Below are positions 48,108 to 57,960 of a stretch of 64,000 nucleotides of DNA, one piece after another. The notes beneath the pieces are model-generated. The model was not told the origin of the DNA. It made no database searches and saw only the letters and a list, made by a program, of their open reading frames with translations. Every line of letters begins with the position of its first letter. Positions within the stretch are counted from its first letter, which is position 1. Origin of the DNA: Locusta migratoria (lineage: Eukaryota; Arthropoda; Insecta; Orthoptera; Acrididae); the NCBI GenBank assembly GCA_026315105.1, contig CM048746.1, positions 144,380,730 through 144,444,729 on the forward strand, written 5' to 3'. A program made the translations under genes and the position numbers.

Positions 48108-48601
48108 ATGACACTATTAATAAATGGGTCCGAACAGAACCAACGTTCAATTAATTTTTTAGGATGCCGAGAACTGAACACCGGCAAATATACAATGAAG
48201 AAAGAAGAATGTTACAAAACCCCTTTTGTACTAGTGTGCTATGTAACGTTCTTATCGCGATTCTACAACCAATCCGGTGATCTTGTAGGCGAGACTCTTC
48301 CAAAGTTGGAGAGATTAGATCATCGTTCCTATGATCCTGACATGTACCAGTCCAATTATTACCCCTTCGTACCGTTAAAGAAGATCTTGAAGCTCTACGA
48401 TTTCTATCAAATGACAATGTGCCGGATGTAGTGGAAAGGCGTAGATGCGGCGATAGATTGGTAGGAAAAAGAAATTCTGGAGGCTTCCCAAAATGTGAAT
48501 TGGGAGACGTCAATGTAGAGAATTTCCGGGCGTTTAAAGGCACAAAGGAAATTACGCACAGGGATTGGATAACCCTGCAGCGCGATCAAGAAGATTGGTG
48601 A
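48108..48601 (+). other. Unrecognised plus-strand coding-like stretch, frameshifted
   Basis: Two plus frames join near 48390-48420: 48108-48431 (107 codons) and 48419-48601 (60 codons, ending TGGTGA at the stop). The second has a protein-like composition (DVVERRRCGDRLVGKR, FPKCELGDVNVENFRAF, THRDWITLQRDQEDW). A 130-codon minus-strand frame overlaps and looks less likely. I do not recognise the family. It could be the C-terminus of a transposon ORF. No function is assigned. Confidence 0.25.
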
Positions 48602-49873
48602 TACTAATTTTTAGAGATTATGCAAGCATAAAACAAGTGAACAGTTGTAAGTAAGCCCTAATCAGATATAAATTATGATGACTAGGTGGCTAACTACTTT
48701 CATGATTTCAGGAAACTTCAGATAAATCGCAGAACATTACCTTGAGAACTCTGCGTACTTGAAAAGAAAACATTACACAATAATTCGTAAAAAAAATCAT
48801 TATCCTTTAATTTGGCACACACAATAACCGTGCGAAGAAACAAAATTAAGTTACTTAAATCAGACGTGTAGGGCCATGTCAATAATTTTATACGTATTTT
48901 CTCGGAAGGTAGTTTTTAGCTTGTAAGTAAAGTTGCCCAAAAAGCGCTTGGGTAATGAGATGTAAACGATACATTGTTTTCACGAAGGCTGTACAAATTA
49001 TCGTATTTTGGATTTTCATGTGAAATGTCTGTAAAGAAGTAATTTTTTGATAGAAAGTTCATAATCATCCTTCTATGACAATGCTTTTGGGTGAAGTACG
49101 CTTGAAGACAATAACTTAGATCTCGCTTTTGTCGCGTTATCTGGCAAGTGGCCAAATCTGTCATGTCGTTCATCATCCACAGACAGGAACAGAAGGCGCT
49201 GTTTCCTTCTCCTTCTGAACTGGTTGACTATTCAATAGTCGTCTGCCAGGCATCGTCTTCCCAGAAAATATCAGTTTATTGGCAGAGCACCAGATAACAA
49301 TTTGTCAAAACATTTGCATAATAAATCGTATAAAAAGCTTCCTCTTTCCATATTTAAGCTGCTCTTCGTATACTACAAAGAAAAACCGTCCTCTAAAGAT
49401 TCACACTATTGCGAAACTTTACACGAAAGACAACCAAACGTCGCTGTATTTGAGATAACCATAGCTAAACCGAGAGATGTGTACAAGTTATCTACGAATA
49501 TTAGATTTTGGTCATACAAATGAGGTAATAAGAAGTGAGTAACAATATCGTCAGTAATATCGAGCTCAAAATTTGGATAATCAGCATCAGCACCAGATTA
49601 AACATTTAAGGCAAGAAAAAAAAAATCATGTTTCACAGTCTACTATTATGAAAAGCTTTATACCAAATCGATTTCCATTCAAGGAAATTTATTGCTTGGA
49701 TCGAAGTCTTCCCTTTCAGAATAACAGATTTCCATCAATACACAGATTTTTACCTGGAATAATAGTTGACACTAATTTTATTTGTAAATTGTTGGTGGGT
49801 GCGGTGTTTTTATGCAGACTGGGGGCCTCTCTGATGTTTAATTTCTACGTCGTTATGTAAAGAGAATTAGAAA

Positions 49874-50070
49874 GCCGGCCGCAGTGGCCGAGCAGTATGC
49901 GGCGCGTCAGTCACAGTCTGCATGGCCACTACGGTCGGTGGTTCGAATCCCCCCTCGGGCATGGATATTTGTGCCGTCCTTAGTATTAGCTAGTTCATAA
50001 GTAGTTTGTAACTTTACGGACTGATGACCCCGTAGTTAAGTCCCATAAGCTCTACAAACATTTAAACATT
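49874..50070 (+). mobile_element. tRNA-derived SINE, well preserved
   Basis: The head is GCCGGCCGCAGTGGCCGAGC, followed by CAGTCTGCATGGCCACTACG. A perfect B-box GGTTCGAATCC lies near 49940, then CCTCGGGCATGGATATTTG. The body and the 3' end CTACAAACATTTAAACATT follow. No clear target duplication was seen. It is the same family as the other copies, with a few changes. Confidence 0.93.
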
Positions 50071-50559
50071 GATTTTAAAACTACCCTCCATGCCCCGACA
50101 GTTAACAATGCGCACTATATTTTACAATTCCTAATTTTTCAACGGCGTGTAGATCTCTTTGTGATTAGATATTGTAATTGAGACAGATCAAAGCTCCCAA
50201 AATTATTAAAGAAAGCAAATGGGAGCGGAATATTCTACATACTTGTAGTTCAAATCAATATTATTCATTGAATTCTAACCGTGGAACTAAACATGGGCAA
50301 AGATAAACATGATGCTTAATTGCGGTTGACATAGCTAGTGGTAAACCGGTCAGAGCACCATCCCGTCCTTTCAGATCAATACAAAACACAATCAGAGTAA
50401 TAAACTTCAATTGACAGTGCTTCGACACTACTTCTACAAGTAGTGTAATATAATAATATGTCCCTCAAAGGATTCAGCATTAATACTCCAAATAATAGTG
50501 ACTCTCAAATGACTATAGTGCAGTCATGTGATTTATTCGCCTATCTAGGATTCTCGAAA

Positions 50560-50715
50560 TAGTGAAACATTTAGAGCGTTTCAGGGCATTGAAGTAAATG
50601 CAAAGGCAAAGTTGAAAATTTGTGCTGGACCGAGATTCGAACCCTGATTGCCGCTTCGGGCCAGCGGTCGCCTTCACCAGTTTGGCTATCCAGTCACGCT
50701 TCCCTTCCAACCAAA
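50560..50715 (-). mobile_element. Second tRNA-related SINE or tRNA pseudogene
   Basis: On the minus strand from about 50703 the sequence has an A-box-like GGATAGCCAAACTGGTGAAG, a 5-bp anticodon-like stem (CCGCT / AGCGG with a 7-base loop) and a perfect B-box GGTTCGAATC near 50639-50648. The acceptor and T stems do not pair well and the base 5' of the anticodon is not U, so it is not a functional tRNA. The downstream sequence differs from the main SINE family. It may be another SINE family. The 3' end is uncertain. Confidence 0.55.
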
Positions 50716-51719
50716 ATTCTCATCTTGTAGCACACTACGATGGTATTGCCCCCTACACCCTTTCCTATCACTTCCTCTTGCTCGCAGCCCATTCTGGATA
50801 CCCTCAAAGGATCAAGCATATTAAAGCGTCGACACTTAAACTGTCAGACGCCTGCTGGGGCATATATAGAACTAGCTGAAAACCCGGCGTTACCCAGGTA
50901 TTTATTTGTTCCTGCCATTTTCAGGTATATATTCATTAGTATAAGGGCTGTATGTCAATAAATTAACTTGGGAATACAATTAGCAGTAGAGAAGTAATAG
51001 ATTAAAACTTGGTGCGGTTTTTCATGAGATTTACTGTTTATGTGCTCATATCTCATGAACTACGTGTCGTACTGTGATACAATTTAGAAGGTACATTCAA
51101 CTATATGTGTGTATACTGTCTGTAAAATTTCCTGCGGCTTCAATTTGTAGTGTAGAAATTATAAAAAACCGAATGCCGTAGTTTTACTCCATAAACAGCG
51201 GAAAAGTAGTAAGTGAGAAACTTTTTTTCCTTTCATCATTTTGCTATGTTTGTCAGCGAGAAAAAGTTTAATAAAGGTTTGAAATTATGTTTCAAGTTTG
51301 TTGCAAGTCGCATTCTCATATAGCGTATTCATAAACTCAGGCCGCATTATGTGTCAGTTTTTTGCGATTACTTTTGTTTATGACGTCATATCGTCTGAGC
51401 CAAGTGTCGTATGTGATTCTTAACCCTACTGAAATTGTTACCTCACGGTAAGCAATGTGTGTACCAAATGTGGTTGAAATCGGTCCAGTGATTCAGGAGA
51501 AAATCAGCAGCATTGTTGCTAAATGCAGCAGTTTTTCGCGCATCTCGTTCTTTATGACGACATGTCTCGTGAACTATGTATCGCACGTTCGTACGTGATT
51601 CTTACTCCTACGGCGACCGTACTCATGGATTGTAGCTTACGTGTTCAAAATTTCATAAAAAATGGAACATAACTGTAGATTTGTATTCAACACGTATACA
51701 CAAACAAATGTTTTATATA

Positions 51720-52266
51720 CCGAGTGATAAAAAAATCAGTATGAATTTGAAAACTTAATAAATAACGGAATAATGTAGCTAGAAAGGTAAAAATTGACAC
51801 AGACTTAGGATGACATAGCGTTTTATTAGAACAAAAAGTTCAAAAAATATCTGACAGATGGCGCTTTAAATTAAGATAAAGCAAAGACGATGTTCTTTAC
51901 AGGAAATGCTCGATATTTTGACCATCATTCCTCAACAATAGTTTTAGTCAAGGAATAATGTTTTGAACAGCACTGTAAAGCATGTCCGGAGTTATGGTGA
52001 GGCATTGTCGTCGGATGTTGTCTTTCAGCAACCCTAGAGATGTCGGTCGATCACGATACACTTGCGACTTCAGGTAACCCCAAAGCCAGTAATCGCACAG
52101 ACTGAAGTCTAGGGACCGGGAGACGAAACATGAAGAAAGTGGCGGCTGAACACACGATCATCACCAAACGACGCGCGCAAGTATGTGTGTCAATTTTTAC
52201 CTCTCTATCTACATTATTCCTTGATTTATTAAGTTTTCAAATTTATACTGACTTTTGATCACCCTT
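51720..52266 (-). mobile_element. Tc1/mariner-type element with long TIRs, TA duplication
   Basis: The left end CCGAGTGATAAAAAAATCAG continues with TATGAATTTGAAAACTTAAT. The right end is its inverted counterpart (ACTGACTTTTGATCACCCTT). The inverted repeats extend about 80 bp, and TA flanks both sides (51718-51719 and 52267-52268). Minus-strand translation at about 52000-52130 gives FSLCDYWLWGYLKSQVYRDR, then PTSLGLLK, a D-Y-W-L-W-G block typical of the C-terminal part of mariner-like transposases. At 547 bp most of the transposase is absent. It is non-autonomous and internally deleted. Confidence 0.8.
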
Positions 52267-52689
52267 TACAATTTAGTAGGTACAATTAACTATATGTGTG
52301 TCTACTGTCTGTAAAATTTCCTGCGGCTACAATTTGTAGTTTTGCTTTTATTTATTTATTTATTATTCCACTTGCCCCATTACATAGTAAACATAGTAAA
52401 ATTCAGGGGGTCACATCAGGTATTTTTACAAACACAAATACAGTACATAAGTTGACAGGATTTACAAAAGAAGCGTTTTGACTACACATTATTTGCCGCT
52501 TTACACAGCAAAACCAAACGATTTTATACATAGGGAAATCTTATTGAATTACAGAAATTGTAAAATTCTACAGTGAATTTATGCAACAAATCAAATTTCT
52601 TGACAGGCCATCGTCCTCCTTTGTCAGTTTTTTTTTCCTGAGCTGGTCCCTATCTTTCAGTAAGTTGCAGCAGTCGATAAGCACGTGGT

Positions 52690-53045
52690 CAGTTGTTTGG
52701 ACAGCTCTGTTACATGTACACGTTCCGTCTTCAGTTATTATGAGCTGTTAACATTGCTGTAAAATTGGGAGATATTGGAAGTTTAATCGTTAAACGTTGT
52801 CGGATCGTAGGAAAATACGGTTTAGTGCTTCCCTTGTTTTTTGATCTTTGCCACTCAATGTCCCATTTGTTCCTAAACTCCTCTCGAAGTTTCTTCTTTA
52901 CGGCACTTGTGCGTATTTTCTTGTAGCGAATCGATTGTCTTGATCGAGCTGATCTTTTAGCAAGATTGTCAGCTAGTTCATTTCCCCGTATCCCTCGATG
53001 TGCTTTCACCCATTCGAAATGCACCAGCCAGTTGTGTGTCTGCAA
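52690..53045 (-). pseudogene. LINE RNase H C-terminal end and Cys/His tail
   Basis: The minus frame 52731-53045 begins with NWLVHFEWVKAHRGIRGNEL-ADNLAKRSA, the final RNase H block (H-x-G-x-x-G-N-E-x-A-D), whose Asp is intact. A shifted frame below 52740 adds DGTCTCNRAVQTTDHVLIDC-CNLL, a C-x-C...H-x-x-x-x-C tail that I/R1-type LINEs carry after RNase H. It overlaps the preceding frame by about 40 bp, which marks a frameshift. Confidence 0.82.
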
Positions 53046-53836
53046 TCTTCTGATTTTACTTCTTCAATCAAGAAGTTGTGATTATTCTGATTTCGTAACG
53101 ATTCCAATGTAATCCTACTGTAGGTGTGAATTACTGCTGTTCTATCAATATTCGAGTGATTGGTTATTAACTCAAGAGAATTGAAAATGGCGAACTGTTC
53201 CGCTTGATTGTTTGAGCATTCACTAGACAGTTTTAGCTGTATCTGGCAAATAAGCTTCTTATTAACAAATATTGCTATTCCAGAACCCACTCCGTCGTCT
53301 GACTTGCTTCCATTTGTGTATACGTCAACAGGGTAGCTTTTTCTTGCGTCCTTCTTAGTTATCCTTGTGAAGTCTGCCGGGTGTGCCCAGCTTCTATACT
53401 CTAAGGCGATGTCTATTGTTTGTCTGGTGTCTTTTGTTTTGACCAGGTTATAATATTTGGCTATTTCCTGTATCTTAAGAGTTATGGGCATGAGACCTGA
53501 TAAAACACAGGGTGCTTCAGTTGATGTCGTTCTGTAAGCTTTGACCATTTTTAAATTGATTAACCGTTGGACTCTATTAATTTTGGTACGGTTGTATTGT
53601 CGTTCCAGTGCGTCTTTCCACATGGGTGGGCCGTACGATAATATAGGCAGTATTATTCCTTTATAAATAGTTTGCAGTGCTGTAGTCCGCAGACCCCAGT
53701 TGAGTCTAGCTAATCTTGAAAGAGCATTAATTAAGACCGTGCATTTGTCTGTAATATGTTGAACGTGATTGTTGAATGTAAGCTTACTGTCGAATATAAC
53801 GCCCAGATATTTTAGATGGGCTACTTGTTGAAGCAC
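53006..53836 (-). pseudogene. LINE RT C-terminus plus RNase H with lost catalytic residues
   Basis: The 276-codon frame starts after the RT active site: LKYLGVIFDSKLTFNNHVQH, then LRTTALQTIYKGIILPILSYG (thumb). From about residue 170 it enters RNase H: VYTNGSKSDDGVGSGIAIF, SNNQAEQFAIFNSLELI and AVIHTYSRITLESL. Compared with the usual pattern (T-D-G-S, then E, then T-D-S), the first Asp is Asn and the second Asp is Tyr, while the Glu is kept. In working elements RNase H removes the RNA template. Here it would be inactive. Confidence 0.85.
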
Positions 53837-53844
53837 CTTGTTGT

Positions 53845-54645
53845 TCAGGTAAATTGCGATTGTCGATTAGGCAAATTTCCATTTCCTGGTGATATGCATA
53901 GCTTTTGATTTTTGTTAATAGAATTTGAGTTTATTATTACTGGCCAAGTCGATATTAATATCATGTCTGCGTTACAAACGTTCTCAGCGGCAAGAGGACT
54001 CTCCCCTTTGGTCAGTACAATCAGATCGTCGGCAAAAGCTATAACAAGAGAGAGTCCTGAGTAAGACAATTTAAGCAAGAAATCATATAATATATTCCAG
54101 AAACCTGGACCATAACACGAACCTTGTGGGCATCCTGTGGTAGCAGTTCTTTCTATGAGAAGGTTGTTGACATTCAACGTTGCAGTTCTGTGTCTGAAAT
54201 AGCTACGTGTAAGGGTATACAGATTTTCGGGACAGTTAAACTCACGCAACGTCTTTAAAATACCAGGCCGCCAAGCTGCATCGAAAGCTCCCTGTACGTC
54301 CAGACTCACAATGATGACACACATTTTAGTTGTGAGACTACTCTCCTTAAATTCTTTTACAGCCGTTAGTGCGTCAGTCGTACCCGTTCGTGGGGTGAAA
54401 CCGTATTGATTTTTATGGAGAAGATCTCTGGAGTAGAGGAAATGCATTATTCGATTTATTAAAAGATTTTCCAGTACCTTCGCTTCAGTGTATAAGAGAT
54501 TTATTGGATTATAGTTGTTGATTTCCGTGCTTTGTTCCTTTATTATCGGAATTATTTTAGGTTGCTTCCATAGTTTGGGGAAACATGCCGTTTGAAGGCA
54601 ACGATTGTAGATCGTAGTAACAAATTGAGAAAACATATTAAACAC
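53845..54645 (-). pseudogene. LINE reverse transcriptase, N-terminal and palm
   Basis: The 266-codon minus frame has RT blocks in order: LWKQPKIIPIIKEQSTEINN-YNPINLLYTEAKVLENLL, KNQYGFTPRTGTTDAL, VSLDVQGAFDAAWRPGILK (first catalytic Asp), TTGCPQGSCYGPGFWNILYD, and the active site LVIAFADDLIVLTKG (intact FADD). It ends near 53845, and the next frame picks up at 53836, a frameshift. Further N-terminal similarity continues to about 54908 with stops. The 5' part of ORF2 (endonuclease) is missing. Confidence 0.9.
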
Positions 54646-55040
54646 CCTACGTAGAATTGTACTATTGATGCCATTCTCTCCTGGAGACTTTTTAGGATTC
54701 AGCTGTTCCAGTAGAGTACGAATTTCCTCTTGCGTTTTTATTTACAATGTCTTCGGTAACGTTCCTAACATATTTATGGTATTCAGTATCTTAGTCCGTT
54801 ATCCAGTGGAATGAAGTAATCCAACATGGAGTTGAGTGTTTCCTTTAGATTTACTGTCATCGTGCCATCTTGTTTCTGTAGGGTCGTCATGAATGAAGTG
54901 TTCCGTTCTTTGTAGACATTATAAATTGAAACGTAGTTTTAGTCGATGAACAGCGGAGCTTTACTGTTTATGTGCTCATGTCAAGTAGGCCACTTGAAAA
55001 CATTTTTTGGAACAATGATCTAAAAATTTTTTTACAAATT

Positions 55041-55121
55041 AAAATAAGATTACTCTAGATCGCAAGTTGTTCCGTTGCCAGTAGTAAACGCAACCACTTG
55101 CGATCTACACTCTCTTATTTT
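55041..55121. repeat. Small palindrome, 31-bp arms
   Basis: AAAATAAGATTACTCTAGAT-CGCAAGTTGT (55041-55070) is inverted at 55091-55121 with four or so mismatches, separated by about 20 bp. It may be the end of a MITE or a terminal hairpin of the neighbouring repeat. It has no GAAAC core like the other palindromes. Confidence 0.75.
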
Positions 55122-55381
55122 AATTATTAATTATATAAAATAGCTTCATAGTAATGCGTGGGATTGGATTACATTGGATATTTCCAGACATAACTGTAAT
55201 TTGTGTTGTGGAGGGAACCGTTCTTAGGTTTAGCCGCGCATCGCGTATTCCATACGGCCAAGGGCTTGAAATGGAAGTCCGTCATGGATACGATTCAGCG
55301 ACAATCACTTAAGACCAACGTTACTCAATTTCACTTCTTTACAAGGTGCAGGGCGTGGAAACTTATGTGTTAAATGAATCT

Positions 55382-56798
55382 TACACTACTGGCCACAATT
55401 GCAGATGGTAAATATATTATATATTGGACAAATATATTATACTAGAACTGACATGTGATTACATGCAGATGGTAAATGTATTATATATTGGACAAATATA
55501 TTATACTAGAACTGACATGTGATTACATTTTCACGCAATATGGGTGCATAGATACTGAGAAATAACAACCACCTCTGGCCGTAATAACGGCCTTGATACA
55601 CCTAGGCATTGAGTCAAACAGAGCTTTGATGGCGTGTACAGGTACAGATTCCTATACAGCTTCAACACGATGCTTAAGTTCATCAAGAGTAGTGGCTGGC
55701 GTATTGTGACGAGCCAGTTGCTCGGCCACCATTGACCAGAAGATTTCAATGTGCTGGCCACGGCAGCAGTCGAACATTTTCGTATCCAGAAAGGCCCGCA
55801 CAGAACGTGCAACATGCGGTCGTGCATTATTCTACTGAAATGTAGGGTTTCGCATGGATCGAATGAAGGGTAGAGCCACGGGTCGTACCACATCTGTAAT
55901 GTAGCGACCACTGTTCAAAGTGCGTCGATGGGAACGAGAGGTGACCGAGACGTGAAACCAATGGCACCCCATACCATCACGCCGGTTGATACGCCAGTAT
56001 GGCGATGACGAATACACGCTTACAATGTGCGTTCATCGCGATGTCGCCAAACACGGATACGATCATCATGATGCTTTAAACAGAACCTGGATTTACCCGT
56101 AAACATGACTTTTGCCATTCGTGAACCTAGTTTCGTCTTTGCGTACACCATCGCAGGCGCTCCTGTCTGTGATGCAGCGTCAAGGGTAACCGCAGCTATG
56201 GGCTCCGAGCTGATAGTCCATGCAGCTGCAAACGTCGTCGAACCGTTTGTGCAGATGGCTGTTGTCTTGCATACGTCCCCATCTTTTGACTCAGGGATCG
56301 AGACGTGGCTGCACGATCCGTTACAGCCATGCGGATAAGATGCCTGTCATGTGCTAGTGATACAAGGCCGTTGGGGTCCAGCACGGCGTTCCGTGTTTCC
56401 CTCCTGAACCCACCGATTATATATTACCCTAACAATGATTGTATCGTGACCAATGCGAGCAGAAATGTCGCGATACGATAAATCGCAATCGCGATGGGCT
56501 ACAATTCGACCTTTAACAAAGTCGGAAACGTGACGGTAAGCGTTTCTCCTCCTTACACGAGTCATCACAACAACGTTTTACCAGGCAACACCTGTGAACT
56601 GCAGTTTGTGTATGAGAAATCGGTCGGAAACTTTCCTCATGTCAGCACGTTGTAGTTGTCGCCACGGGCGGCAACCTTGTGTGAATTCTCTGTAAAGCTA
56701 ATCATTTGCATATAACAGCATCTTCTTCCAGTTGGTTAAATTTTGCGTCTGTAGCACGTCATATTCGAGGTGTAGCAATTTTAATGGCCAGGAGTGTA
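55382..56798 (-). mobile_element. Tc1-type transposon, nearly full length, TA duplication
   Basis: The terminal repeats are TACACTACTGGCCACAATTG at the left and the reverse complement of GCAATTTTAATGGCCAGGAG-TGTA at the right, with TA at both edges. It is about 1.4 kb, the usual Tc1 size. A tandem duplication of 64 bp lies just inside the left end (55401-55464 and 55465-55528, each starting GCAGATGGTAAAT). The sister copy at 31345-32332 is deleted. Confidence 0.93.
55531..56568 (-). pseudogene. Tc1-type DD34E transposase, frameshifted, first Asp lost
   Basis: The minus frames together cover the protein. 56347-56568 gives the start MMTRVRRRNAYRHVSDFVKG and the helix-turn-helix segment (DCDLSYRDISARIGHD, RWVQEGNTERRAG). 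56196-56384 gives the second helix region (DRHLIRMAVTDRAATSRSLS). About 56040-56110 gives VMFTGKSRFCLKHHDDRIRV, where the usual first catalytic block D-E-S-R-F reads G-K-S-R-F. 55531-56017 gives the rest, with many changes in the block that should hold the second Asp and the Glu. It is broken by several frameshifts and is inactive. Confidence 0.87.
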
Positions 56799-57073
56799 TT
56801 TTGTTGCAAAAAGATTTCCTCAATCTGCGATGTCCCACAAATTGCAACGTTAATCCGGCAGGTTTATATGGCAAAATTCTGTATGCAAGTTGCGTTTTGA
56901 GAATTTGGCGAGCATGCATCTTTGGGAGGGTTAGACCTGGCTATCATTCGTGGTGAGGCTTCTGCATTGTACTTTAGTCGCACTGTTCTAACACATCGTC
57001 GCGCCCCTCGGTTCATTTTCAACTCAACTTTAGAGGCGTCACAACCATCGAGATTAACACCTCCAGTAGGTAT

Positions 57074-57283
57074 CATTCAAAATTCAAATGTTTATGAATC
57101 TAAGGGACTTAACTATGTTGGTCATTAGTGCCTAGGCTTAAAAAGAGCCTACACTAACTTAAAGTAACTTATGCTAAAGACAACACAAACACCCGTGCCA
57201 GACGGAGGACTTGAACCCCCTACGGCGAAAGGCCGCGTACACCGTAGCTGGGCGCCTTAGTGCACACGGCTATTCTTCCGCGG
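57074..57283 (-). mobile_element. tRNA-derived SINE, minus strand, target duplication
   Basis: The reverse complement shows the 3' end (AAAATTCAAATGTTTATGAA on plus), a diverged body, and a head with the B-box (GGACTTGAACCCC on plus near 57208) and A-box region (CTTCCGCGGCAG at the right edge). CAGTAGGTAT flanks it at 57064-57073 and 57284-57293. It inserted into the R1-like LINE. Confidence 0.88.
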
Positions 57284-57293
57284 CAGTAGGTAT

Positions 57294-57934
57294 TGGTGGT
57301 ATTCATTATAAACTAAGACATATCAAGGAATTATTTCTGTAAGGTAGTTATTTAGGAGATGAAGTTCTTTTACAAACGAATCTCTGTAAAATTGCAGTTG
57401 GATTGTGCGCTGTTCCCTCACTGTGTTTCCTCGGCGGAATATTTGTCGCCGGAAGCGGACTGGAAGATTTTTACGTGCAACTTTGCCCTTCCTATGTTTC
57501 GGATGGAAGTGGCGCCCTTTTGGTACCCAGTCATTTGCAGCCTTGTTCCTGCCACCGCTTGGCTCTTTCGTGTTGGCCTCAACGTGACGGACCGCTGTAG
57601 CCGTTGCCATAAATCAGATACATTATATCATCGATTGATCTCCTGTGCATATGGCCACTGGAATTGGCTTCGCCGATAACTGGCCATTCCTCTCGAAACG
57701 ATGGAGGCCACTATTTCTGACGAGATTCTCTTGCGTCCCGATGGCACATTTTTTCCCCCCAGAACAAGTAACAATACCTTCATGTGGCTCGTCGAAAATT
57801 ACGTTCATCATATATTGATGAGAGGCTATGACCCAGATCCTTATGCCTTCTCTCGGAATATGGTCATATCAATATGGACATGGTACAAGGGGAAACACTA
57901 TCGTGCGCTATTTCTAAACATGCTTAATCATTAA
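57294..57934 (+). pseudogene. LINE ORF2 C-terminal domain with Cys/His knuckle
   Basis: The frame 57359-57679 contains FWYPVICSLVPATAWLFRVG-LNVTDRC, then CSRCHKSDTLYHRLISC, a C-x-x-C-H...H...C pattern typical of the tail of R1-like LINE ORF2 proteins, and AYGHWNWLRR. The next frame, 57701-57934, continues with MEATISDEILLRPDGTFFPP, FMWLVENYVHHILMRGYDPD, WTWYKGKHYRALFLNMLNH and a stop. One frameshift or stop separates the two. The tail most likely binds nucleic acid in working members. This copy cannot be full length. Confidence 0.72.
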
Positions 57935-57960
57935 CGAGATGACTGATTTGATAACCCCTA

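Larger units (their letters stand above)
46831..49873. other. About 3 kb of unassigned AT-rich DNA
   Basis: It contains a (TA)n microsatellite and an unrecognised open region at 48.1-48.6 kb, each listed separately. Short repeats of a GTGCTGTACAAAA / GTGCTACACAAAA block lie at about 47330-47465, with TTAAACTGGTGCTGTATAAA between them, suggesting a small degenerate tandem stretch. Nothing else was recognised. Confidence 0.35.
52340..54908 (-). mobile_element. RNase H-bearing LINE (I/R1 group), 5'-truncated, target duplication
   Basis: A minus-strand retrotransposon with RT, RNase H and a C-terminal Cys/His block. Its 3' tail is (TAAA)n (TTTA repeats at about 52345-52366 on plus). The heptamer TTTGTAG flanks it at 52333-52339 and 54909-54915, a target duplication. 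The surrounding repeat sequence is continuous once the insert is removed. At 2.6 kb it lacks ORF1 and the endonuclease, so it is 5'-truncated. The coding parts are listed separately. Confidence 0.9.
50875..55030 (+). repeat. Degenerate-monomer repeat element, interrupted twice
   Basis: From CTGAAAACCCGGCGTTACCC at about 50877, a non-coding repeat runs to about 51719, resumes at 52267-52339 and again from 54916. Blocks recur with drift: TTTATGTGCTCATATCTCAT-GAACTACGTGTCGTA (about 51035), a TTTATGACGTCATATCGTCT-type version (about 51378), CATGTCTCGTGAACTATGTA (about 51560) and TTTATGTGCTCATGTC (about 54965). CTATATGTGTGT-TACTGTCTGTAAAATTTC occurs at about 51100 and 52290. The monomer is about 180-200 bp. 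Two transposons split it and both leave target duplications. The right end is uncertain. Confidence 0.6.
55200..57960 (+). mobile_element. R1-like LINE 3' part, interrupted by a Tc1 element and a SINE
   Basis: Plus-strand LINE coding can be followed in three pieces: about 55260-55381 (KVQGVETYVLNESY), 56799-57073 (VAKRFP, then GGLDLAIIRGEASALYFSRT), and 57294-57934 (C-terminal region). The Tc1 element at 55382-56798 sits at a TA inside a codon. Removing it and one TA restores an in-frame join over ESY-FVAKRFP. The SINE at 57074-57283 sits between copies of a 10-bp duplication. The upstream boundary is unclear, and an A-rich tail follows after about 57960. The coding parts are frameshifted. 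Confidence 0.72.

Noticed and set aside
48151..48543. 130-codon minus-strand protein
   Set aside because: It has Ser/Arg/Thr-rich composition and is antisense to a more protein-like plus-strand stretch, with no recognisable domain.
57403..57600. Additional small plus-strand proteins in 57.4-57.6 kb
   Set aside because: They are alternative frames of the LINE C-terminal domain that carries the Cys/His knuckle.
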